A stretch of DNA of 62,808 nucleotides from Terriglobia bacterium (lineage in GTDB: Bacteria > Acidobacteriota > Polarisedimenticolia > Polarisedimenticolales > JAIQFR01), in assembly GCA_020073205.1 (NCBI GenBank), contig JAIQFR010000014.1:1-62808 (forward strand). The letters run 5' to 3'. Below are positions 16,358 to 22,646 of this stretch, piece after piece; within the stretch, counting starts at the first letter, position 1, and every line of letters begins with the position of its first letter. The notes under the pieces are model-generated. The model searched no databases. It was not told the origin of the DNA and saw nothing but the letters and a program-made list of their open reading frames with translations. Position numbers and translations under genes: made by a program.

Positions 16358-17218
16358 GTGAATTTTTCGTCCCTGGTGAAGACACGACTGGCAAAGATGG
16401 GTCTTGGACAGAAGGACCTGGCCAGGGCCGTGGAGGTAACGGATTCCTACATCTCCCAACTGCTGACCCGGCGAAAAGCACCTCCCAGCCGCGATCGCAC
16501 CGACATCTACGGAAAGATGGAGCGCTTCCTCCGTCTCGAGCCCGGAGAGCTGGGACGACTCGTCGAGATCGAACGTGCAGAGGAGGTCAAACGCAGGCTG
16601 AGCCGGGGCCCGGAGCCTCTCTTCCAGGAGTTTCGGGAGCTGGTCCTCAGAAAGTGCGTTCCCGAGAAGCGCGAAGACGTTCGTGCCGTCTTCGACGCGA
16701 GGCCCTTCGGAACCCTCGAGCGACTGGTCACCCAGAAGCTCCTCGAGGTGGTTCAGCGCGTCGCCCGACAGAAGCTGGACAGCGAGGACTGGCTTCGACT
16801 GGCCGCGAGCGTGGGAGGCCGGAGCCACGAGGAGATGCGCGTCATCGTGCTCGAGTTCCTGGACACGGACGTATCCCAGGTCTCGAGCGAGACCTGTGTC
16901 GGATTCCTCGAGCCCTTAGTGGAGTCCTGGGACGTGGACCTGGACAGCCTCAGGCTCGACATGAAGCTCGACCGTAAGCTCGTCGCGGAGCCCGAGCACA
17001 CGTTCACCTACGTCGAGGGCAAGCCGGTCGAGGAGGAGCGGGGCCTGGCGGAATTCCTCGAAGACCGGCGGCTCTCGGGCGACGTCACGGAGGAAGAGGT
17101 GCGGCTCCTCCGGCGGCAGACGTTCGGTTCGAGGCGGCCGACGAAGCTGTACTACTACCGGGCGCTGCAGAACCTGAGGGATCCGCTGCATTTCGGCGAG
17201 GAGCGCGAGCGGGCCTGA
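16358..17218 (+). CDS. XRE-type helix-turn-helix regulator with long unknown C-terminal domain
   Basis: This 286-residue protein has a Cro/C1-type HTH at about residues 3-65 (KTRLAKMGLGQKDLARAVEV, then DSYISQLLTRRKAP). The remaining 220 residues match no family I can name. They are mostly helical and acidic, with a WDVDLDSLRLDMKLDR strand-helix unit and a TFTYVEG strand near 220. Repressors with such a large C-terminal part usually bind a ligand or oligomerise through it. The GTG start at 16358 has GAGGAG 6 nt upstream. The preceding 155-nt gap is AT-richer than its surroundings and probably holds divergent promoters for this gene and for 15900-16202. Confidence 0.8.
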   Translation: MNFSSLVKTRLAKMGLGQKDLARAVEVTDSYISQLLTRRKAPPSRDRTDIYGKMERFLRLEPGELGRLVEIERAEEVKRRLSRGPEPLFQEFRELVLRKCVPEKREDVRAVFDARPFGTLERLVTQKLLEVVQRVARQKLDSEDWLRLAASVGGRSHEEMRVIVLEFLDTDVSQVSSETCVGFLEPLVESWDVDLDSLRLDMKLDRKLVAEPEHTFTYVEGKPVEEERGLAEFLEDRRLSGDVTEEEVRLLRRQTFGSRRPTKLYYYRALQNLRDPLHFGEERERA

Positions 17219-17258
17219 CGGGATGTCGCGGGCCGCGGCAGCCGGGCTCGTGGCGTCG

Positions 17259-18302
17259 TCACCGGCCGCGGCCGGGCAGCGTCATCTCCCGGCGGATCGC
17301 CCTGAGCCGTCCGAATCCGACGAGCTTCTGCCGCCGCTCGTCCCAGAGTCGGAACGAGAACGACTTGAAGCTGGACCACAGCGTGACCGACTTGACCTCC
17401 TGGAATATCGGGCTCTGTCGATGGCATCTCTCCAGGTTGTAGTTGGGGATGGCGGGGCTCAGGTGGTGGATGTGGTGGAACCCGATGTTCCCGCTGAACC
17501 ACTGCAGGACCTTCGGCAGCTTGTAGAACGAGCTGCCGTGGAGAGCGGCTTCCACGTAGTCCCAATCCTCCCGCCTTTTCCACTGCACGTCCTCGAACTG
17601 GTGCTGCACGTAAAACAGCCACACTCCCGCGGTCGCGGCGATGATCAGCACGGGAAGCTGAATGAGGAGGTAGGCCTTGACGCCGATGCCCAGGCTCATC
17701 AGGACCGCGATCAAGAGGAGCGCCGCGTTCGTCCAGTACACGCCCCGGTGCTCTCGTCGGCCGACCGAGGGGGACGGGAGCCTGTTCTCGATCAGGAAGA
17801 CCCACGACGGCGCGAGCACGAAGAGCACGAACGGGTTGCGGGCGAGGCGGTAGGACAGGCGCTTCCAGCGTGACGCCTCGAGGTACTCCCGCACGGTCAG
17901 GGTCCAGATCTCGCCAGGGCCACGGCGGTCGAGGTCGCCCGACGTCGCGTGGTGCAGCGCGTGCTTCTGCCGCCATTGGCCGTACGGCGTGAACGTCAGC
18001 ACCCCGGTGACGAACTCCATGAACCGATTCGCACGGCGCGATTTGAAGAACGAGCCGTGCCCGCAGTCGTGGAAGATGATGAAGACCCGGACCAGGAAGC
18101 CGGCGGCGGCGACCGCGAGCGCCAGCGTGATCCAGTAGGAGACGTGCAACGACCAGATCATCAGGCCCCAGAGGGCCAGGTAGGGGAGCAAGCTGTCGAC
18201 GAGCTGAACGAGGCTTCTTCGCAGAACGGGCTTTCGGTGCTCCGCCACGGCCTGCTTCCATTCGGGTGTGGCCGGTCGAGTATTGCCAGTCGTCTCTGTC
18301 AT
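17259..18302 (-). CDS. Membrane fatty acid desaturase (omega-6/delta-12 type)
   Basis: This 347-residue integral membrane protein has the three histidine boxes of acyl-lipid desaturases: HDCGH at 78-82, HALHH at 114-118, and HIHHL near 280. The boxes lie between pairs of hydrophobic segments (about 37-75, 150-170 and 205-235). The enzyme uses a di-iron centre, O2 and electrons from ferredoxin to insert a double bond into membrane acyl chains, which adjusts fluidity, typically in the cold. It has its own well-formed promoter at 18380-18408 and a leader of about 70 nt. Substrate position (delta-9 versus delta-12) cannot be fixed from sequence; overall similarity favours DesA/omega-6-like enzymes. 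Confidence 0.94.
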   Translation of the reverse strand: MTETTGNTRPATPEWKQAVAEHRKPVLRRSLVQLVDSLLPYLALWGLMIWSLHVSYWITLALAVAAAGFLVRVFIIFHDCGHGSFFKSRRANRFMEFVTGVLTFTPYGQWRQKHALHHATSGDLDRRGPGEIWTLTVREYLEASRWKRLSYRLARNPFVLFVLAPSWVFLIENRLPSPSVGRREHRGVYWTNAALLLIAVLMSLGIGVKAYLLIQLPVLIIAATAGVWLFYVQHQFEDVQWKRREDWDYVEAALHGSSFYKLPKVLQWFSGNIGFHHIHHLSPAIPNYNLERCHRQSPIFQEVKSVTLWSSFKSFSFRLWDERRQKLVGFGRLRAIRREMTLPGRGR

Positions 18303-18606
18303 GTTCGCTGCTCCCGGAGCGCCCCGGGCCGGATGGATGGCACGTGCCCTACTCTCTCTCCCCGCCCCCCGTTTAACTAATTGTACTTCATCGCGCGGCT
18401 GGGATCAAATCAATCATCCGCTGAATTCACGGATGGCGGTAAATTCATGAAAGCTATGAACGAATTCCGGCTGCGGTGAGAACTCGAAGCCGGCTGGGCG
18501 GGAGGACGAGCGGCGTGCCGCCGAGAGGACGAACCAACTGCCGCGGCGCGGGAGGCTCAGGATGGAAAGACGCTCGCCTCGCCGGACCCGCGCCGCGGCG
18601 CGATCA
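18303..18606. other. 304-nt intergenic region upstream of the desaturase gene
   Basis: It holds the desaturase promoter and a noticeably AT-rich patch at about 18370-18470, unlike the surrounding DNA. The patch includes two GAATTC sites and the palindrome TTCAT-N7-ATGAA around 18445, possible operator material. I see no coding frame with a credible start and no tRNA. Confidence 0.5.
18380..18408 (-). promoter_or_regulatory. Sigma70-type promoter of the desaturase gene
   Basis: On the minus strand TTGATC (18408-18403) and TACAAT (18385-18380) are separated by exactly 17 nt. This is the best housekeeping-type promoter I found in the window. Transcription would start near 18373, leaving a leader of about 70 nt before ATG 18302. 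Confidence 0.65.
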
Positions 18607-18828
18607 TCAGAAGCCGGTCACGACGCAGTTGTGGGCCCCTGCGCAGGCGGCAAGGCACGAGTTGCAGTAGGTCCTTCCGTTGTCGCAGGTCACCCCGATG
18701 CAGTAGTACGGGCAGATCCCGCACTTGGCCTCCGCCGGAGTCGAGGACACGGCGAGCAGCGCCCAGGACCCGGCGATCGCGGCGAAGACGGCGACGACGA
18801 TGACGCAAGCAGCGAGCATTCTCCTCAT
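18607..18828 (-). CDS. Small secreted Kazal-like cysteine-rich protein, 73 residues
   Basis: A signal peptide or anchor (MRRMLAACVIVVAVFAAIAG, with cleavage likely after PAEA at about residue 34) is followed by a 39-residue module with eight cysteines. Its pattern CxxCPYYC, TCDNGRTYCNSC, LAACAG resembles Kazal domains, whose core is CGxDGxTYxNxC followed by an AxCAG turn. Kazal modules inhibit serine proteases in animals; bacterial versions are common in exported proteins, with mostly unknown targets. ATG 18828 has GAGGGG 7 nt upstream. It is too small for confident classification, but the cysteine spacing is clear. It is transcribed towards the desaturase and apart from other genes. Confidence 0.75.
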   Translation of the reverse strand: MRRMLAACVIVVAVFAAIAGSWALLAVSSTPAEAKCGICPYYCIGVTCDNGRTYCNSCLAACAGAHNCVVTGF

Positions 18829-19053
18829 TTCGATCCCCTCCCGTCGAACCCAGTCGACGCTCCATCTTACGGCCATTCCCGGAATCGACAAGGCGATCCC
18901 AGCCAAGGCCCGATCGGCCGCCCCGCGGCTCCCCCTTGACCGCGGTCCTCCAGGGACCATGTTGGGTAGTGGAGCCCGGACGAGGGTCGAGGCGGGCCAT
19001 CCGTCGCGGGACGCTCGGTGCAGCGGCGCATCGCGTTCCCTGGAGGTTGCACG

Positions 19054-19413
19054 GTGTTGAAGAGGCTCTTGATCGTCGTCGTCCTCGCGGCCGGGGCGCT
19101 CGTCGCGTACAACTACGCCACCACGGGGAGCATCACGCTGGTGCCTTCCGGCGGCGTCTCGGTCGAGGACCGGGAGGTCTCCGAACTCCGGCAGCGGTTC
19201 GAGCGCGCCAGGACGCAATTCGCCCAGGCCCACCGGGCCGCGGCGATCGGCGGCGTGGACACGACGGGCGACGTCGAGGCCACGCTGGCCGACGTGGGGC
19301 GAATCGAGCGGGAGCTGGCCGCGCTCAAGAAGCGCCTGACCTCGCCGCCGTCCATCCGCGAGGCCGAGGACCTGTCGCGAGCGGTCGCGGAGTTCTCGAG
19401 GCAGACGCGTTAG
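19054..19413 (+). CDS. Hypothetical single-pass membrane protein, 119 residues
   Basis: GTG 19054 is the preferred start because GGAGG (19042-19046) lies 7 nt upstream; a longer in-frame start at 19018 lacks a site. One hydrophobic segment (LLIVVVLAAGALVAYNYA, about residues 5-22) is followed by a short beta-like stretch (ITLVPSGG). A charged helical coiled-coil part then reaches the C-terminus (EDREVSELRQRFERARTQF and later RIERELAALKKRL). I recognise no family. The likely topology is N-terminus inside and coiled coil in the periplasm. It is divergent from the Kazal-like gene and convergent with the ACT gene. Confidence 0.6.
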   Translation: MLKRLLIVVVLAAGALVAYNYATTGSITLVPSGGVSVEDREVSELRQRFERARTQFAQAHRAAAIGGVDTTGDVEATLADVGRIERELAALKKRLTSPPSIREAEDLSRAVAEFSRQTR

Positions 19414-19493
19414 CCCGGGCCCAGGTCGGCGGAGTCGTCCGCTCGATCTCGATCGTGCACTCGGCGACGCCCAACCCGTCCGGCGCCGGGGGG

Positions 19494-19910
19494 CTACTTG
19501 GCGCCGAGCAGCTTCGCGGCGCGTTTGTAGTCCTTGGGCTTGACCCAGAGGATCATGCCGTAGCGTCCCTGGCCGGCGGACACCGCGTCGGCCGCCGTCA
19601 CGTTGATCCTTCCCGCGGCCAGCTTCTGAACGTGGCGGTGAACCGCGCCGGGCTCGTCGTCGCCCTGGATCAAGAACGCCGTCTTGACCTGGCTCAGCGG
19701 CCAGCCGTGCTTCCTGGCGAGCCTGCGGGCGACGGCCGGATTCTCGATGGCGATGTCGAGCTGGGCCTTGCCCGCGGCGGAAGGGAATCCGGTGCAGGCG
19801 AGCAGATTCACGCCGGCCTGCTTCAGCTCGCCGAGGATCTTCACTCCCTGTCCCGGGCGGTTCTTGAGGGTCACGTAGACGTAACGGATCTTCTTGACTC
19901 GGTCGGCCAT
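19494..19910 (-). CDS. ACT-domain protein (two tandem ACT-like units)
   Basis: The protein has 138 residues; ATG 19910 was chosen for its GGAGG site. The first ACT-like unit reads KNRPGQGVKILGELKQAGVNLLA, with the glycine-bearing turn between strand and helix. The second includes DDEPGAVHRHVQKLAAGRINVTA. Pairs of ACT domains bind amino acids or related small molecules and act as allosteric sensors; no enzyme domain is attached here. It lies 58 nt downstream of the LanB-like gene on the same strand, so the two may share a transcript. An amino-acid sensor next to a possible aminoacyl-tRNA-using ligase is suggestive but unproven. Confidence 0.82.
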   Translation of the reverse strand: MADRVKKIRYVYVTLKNRPGQGVKILGELKQAGVNLLACTGFPSAAGKAQLDIAIENPAVARRLARKHGWPLSQVKTAFLIQGDDEPGAVHRHVQKLAAGRINVTAADAVSAGQGRYGMILWVKPKDYKRAAKLLGAK

Positions 19911-19968
19911 GGGTGCCTCCTTCGCCCCCGTCGGTCCCGCGATCTCGAAGCGAGCTCCGATCAAGAAC

Positions 19969-22596
19969 CTACCACACCTTCCCGGTGTCCCGATGCGCCC
20001 GAGAAGGCGACGCGAGGTCGGCGCCCTGAAGATGGACGAGGAACTCCGTCGCGTAGCGGCCGGTCTCGTCGGCGATCCAGAGTCCGTCCGGATCCGGCAG
20101 CATCTCGGTCACGTGGAGGTCGGATGGCGCCTCGGGTCCCGCGCCGGCCGCCCTGCGCTCCAGGATCTCCACGAACACGGGGGACTCGAGATCGAGGTAC
20201 CTGGGCTTGGGGTTCGACGAGCTGTGAACGAACACGTGCCGGGGGATCCCGTGGCGACGACGCCAGCGGGAGATCTCCATGAAGTAACCCGCCTCGTCGG
20301 CCGCGCGGGAGCCTCGGGCCGGCGCGGGCCACTCGCCGGCGCGAAACGACCAGCGCTCGCGGAAGAGGACCATCCGGCCCGATACGAACCGCGGCCACCG
20401 GGTGACGCCCTCGGCGTCGAACCCCGGAAAGTAGCCGAGGGGCTGGAGCCCCTGCTGGCCGACGTGGATGAGGAACGAGATGACCCCGACGGGGTTGACG
20501 CCGCTGTTGATCACGGGAATCACCTCGTCCCCGGTGCGCGGCCAGCGCAGCACGAAGCGCTCTCTCTCGCCGTCCCAGCGCACGAGCAGCTCGCGCATCG
20601 GAATGACCTCCGCTCCGGCCGACGCCTTCTCTCCCGGTAGCTCGATCTCGTGCCTGAAGATCGACGGCCTGAGGCCCGCGTTGGCGGTGCGGTAGCTGTG
20701 GTTGTACGTCAGCTCCGCCAGCACGGCGCCGGGCCGGTCGAGGTAGGCCCAGCCGCGCCTCAGCTCCTCCACCACGAGGTTCCGGCCGGAAGGTCTCCCG
20801 CCTCCCAGCAGCCGGGCGAAGCGAGCGAGGGCGAGTCCGGTCCCCTGGAACAGCGCGCTCAGCACGAGGCGGTAATCGCCGCGTGCGACGTGATCGACGT
20901 CCCGCGCCGCGACGTGGAACAGCACGCCGCACGACCAGGGCGGCTCGGGGAAATCCCCGACCAAAGCGGCGAGATCGCCATCCGTGATCTCGACCTCGCC
21001 GCCGGGGCTCGTCACCCGCGCCCGACCGGCGAACCACTCCCGAGCGCGCCGCAGCGCGTCCGAGGCCTCCCCGGTCCCGCTCGCCCGCTTCGCGACCCGA
21101 CTCGGATCGGGAAACGCCGCCGGACGGTGCTTGTCCTCGGCCTCGAAGATCCCGTGGTACACCTCGAGCAGGTTGACGTCGGTGTCCGCCGGAAAGGTCT
21201 CGAGGAATCGGGCGGCGAGGGACGAGCGGTAGATCCTCTCCGGGTAGATCGCGGTGAACAGCCGGACGTACGGCGCGAGACCCGCGCGGACCTCCTCGAT
21301 CATCGAGCCCGGCAGCCGGACGTCGAGCGCCGACGCGGCGTCGAGACGGAGCAGCTCGTCGAGCTTGAGCGGCCGGACGTGCGGGAGCGACTCCATGTTC
21401 CGCGCGATGCCCTCCGCCGCACCGGCACGTGCCGGTCCGGCGAGACGCGCGAGGGAATCCACGGCTTCCTCGATCTCCTCGACGACCGGGAGCCAGGGAG
21501 GCTCGCACTCCCGGCTCCGGCACGCCGCGGCCAGCTCCCTGAGGGGCCGCGGTGCGTTGTAGGGAAGCTCGACCTCGGCGATGAGGAGGCCGCGCTCGAC
21601 GAGCTGGCGGTAGAAGGGCTCGAGGTCCTGAAGCTCGAGCCCGGAGCGCCGCGCCACCGCGTCGAGCAGTCCCGGCACGTTCCGTCCGCCTCGCGCCGCC
21701 TCCTCGAGGAACGCCCGCACGACGTCCTGGCTCTTCACGCGGGCCCGCACCTCGTCGTCCTCGGGATCGCGCATCGACGCCGGCTTCCAGTACGTGAAGC
21801 CTCCCTCCACCTCCCTCAGTGTCGGGTTCGGACGGGGCTCAATCGCGCGATCGACCGCGGGATCGATCGCGAGACATGCCGCGACCTTGCGGGCCTCCGC
21901 GACGTTCAGCAGCACGTCCACGCCGGCGATGTCGGGGCGGCCGAGGACGGTCAGCGGGCCTTCGCCGATCTCCGCGAGGGCCGTCGCGCAGAAGAGGCCG
22001 TTCGGGCTCGTCTTCGTGCAGAAGCGCGCCAGATAAGCCACCGCCTTGCCGGCCAGATGTCGCTCCTTGTGCCCCCACGCCGCCGGATCGCGCCCGCGGA
22101 GTCGCCGCACCCCGTCGAGGAGGGAGCGGCTCGCGAGCCAGACGCCCTCCTCGATCAAGGGGTCGGCGACGGCGTCCACCACCGCGGAGCGCGCCCGGAG
22201 GAGGTCCTGGCCCCAGGCCTCGCGGCACTCGCCCTCGAGAGCGTCACGCCGGCTCAGTTCGGCGGCGTGCGCCTTGAGATCGGCAACGACATCCGGCGGG
22301 AGGACGCGACGCGCCGCCTCGATCTCCGCGTCGCACGGCCGGCGACCGTTGTGGAGGTCACGTCGAACTCCCAGCACCGCCATGCGGCGGCGGGCCCGCA
22401 CGGGGTCGGGAGCGGCATCGTGTTCCCCCGCGGCCCGGTACAGCGCGTCCTCGAGCGCCTTGGCGCGAGCGGCGAGCGCTTCCTCCACGCGGAGCAGGTC
22501 ATCGACCAGGGCGAGGGACCGCCGGGCGCGGAACGGCTCCAGCGACTCGAAGGGGCGGGTCGCGATCCGGAGGAGTCCGAGCGGATACGGGCTCAA
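19969..22596 (-). CDS. LanB-type lantibiotic dehydratase N-terminal (glutamylation-like) protein, PEARL-like
   Basis: This 875-residue protein belongs to the Lant_dehydr_N superfamily. The conserved block YLARFCTKTSPNGLFCATAL corresponds to the R.TPFGLF motif of LanB enzymes. The C-terminal part ends with the usual close of the glutamylation domain (PRHVFV, then PRYLDLESPVFVEIL). The SpaB_C elimination domain that follows in full lantibiotic dehydratases is absent. This length and architecture match split LanB proteins and the peptide aminoacyl-tRNA ligases (PEARLs), which add an amino acid from aminoacyl-tRNA to the C-terminus of a small scaffold peptide. TTG 22596 is the preferred start, with a GGGAGGGGGG site just upstream and a 50-nt gap after the phosphoesterase. 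No precursor peptide, cyclase or second LanB is visible nearby. Confidence 0.82.
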   Translation of the reverse strand: MSPYPLGLLRIATRPFESLEPFRARRSLALVDDLLRVEEALAARAKALEDALYRAAGEHDAAPDPVRARRRMAVLGVRRDLHNGRRPCDAEIEAARRVLPPDVVADLKAHAAELSRRDALEGECREAWGQDLLRARSAVVDAVADPLIEEGVWLASRSLLDGVRRLRGRDPAAWGHKERHLAGKAVAYLARFCTKTSPNGLFCATALAEIGEGPLTVLGRPDIAGVDVLLNVAEARKVAACLAIDPAVDRAIEPRPNPTLREVEGGFTYWKPASMRDPEDDEVRARVKSQDVVRAFLEEAARGGRNVPGLLDAVARRSGLELQDLEPFYRQLVERGLLIAEVELPYNAPRPLRELAAACRSRECEPPWLPVVEEIEEAVDSLARLAGPARAGAAEGIARNMESLPHVRPLKLDELLRLDAASALDVRLPGSMIEEVRAGLAPYVRLFTAIYPERIYRSSLAARFLETFPADTDVNLLEVYHGIFEAEDKHRPAAFPDPSRVAKRASGTGEASDALRRAREWFAGRARVTSPGGEVEITDGDLAALVGDFPEPPWSCGVLFHVAARDVDHVARGDYRLVLSALFQGTGLALARFARLLGGGRPSGRNLVVEELRRGWAYLDRPGAVLAELTYNHSYRTANAGLRPSIFRHEIELPGEKASAGAEVIPMRELLVRWDGERERFVLRWPRTGDEVIPVINSGVNPVGVISFLIHVGQQGLQPLGYFPGFDAEGVTRWPRFVSGRMVLFRERWSFRAGEWPAPARGSRAADEAGYFMEISRWRRRHGIPRHVFVHSSSNPKPRYLDLESPVFVEILERRAAGAGPEAPSDLHVTEMLPDPDGLWIADETGRYATEFLVHLQGADLASPSRAHRDTGKVW

Positions 22597-22646
22597 GGCA
22601 AGCCCCCCTCCCGTCTTCGCGGGAACGACGCGCGGGGAAGCCCGGG

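Noticed and set aside
17219-17258. CCGGCCGCGGCCGG near the end of the desaturase gene as a terminator
   Set aside because: It overlaps the coding end and has no extended stem beyond what GC-rich DNA gives by chance; not listed as a feature.
18607-18828. Kazal-like peptide as the scaffold of the PEARL-like enzyme
   Set aside because: It has a Sec signal peptide, is 666 nt beyond the ACT gene and is separated by an opposite-strand gene. Known scaffolds are cytoplasmic; no evidence links them.
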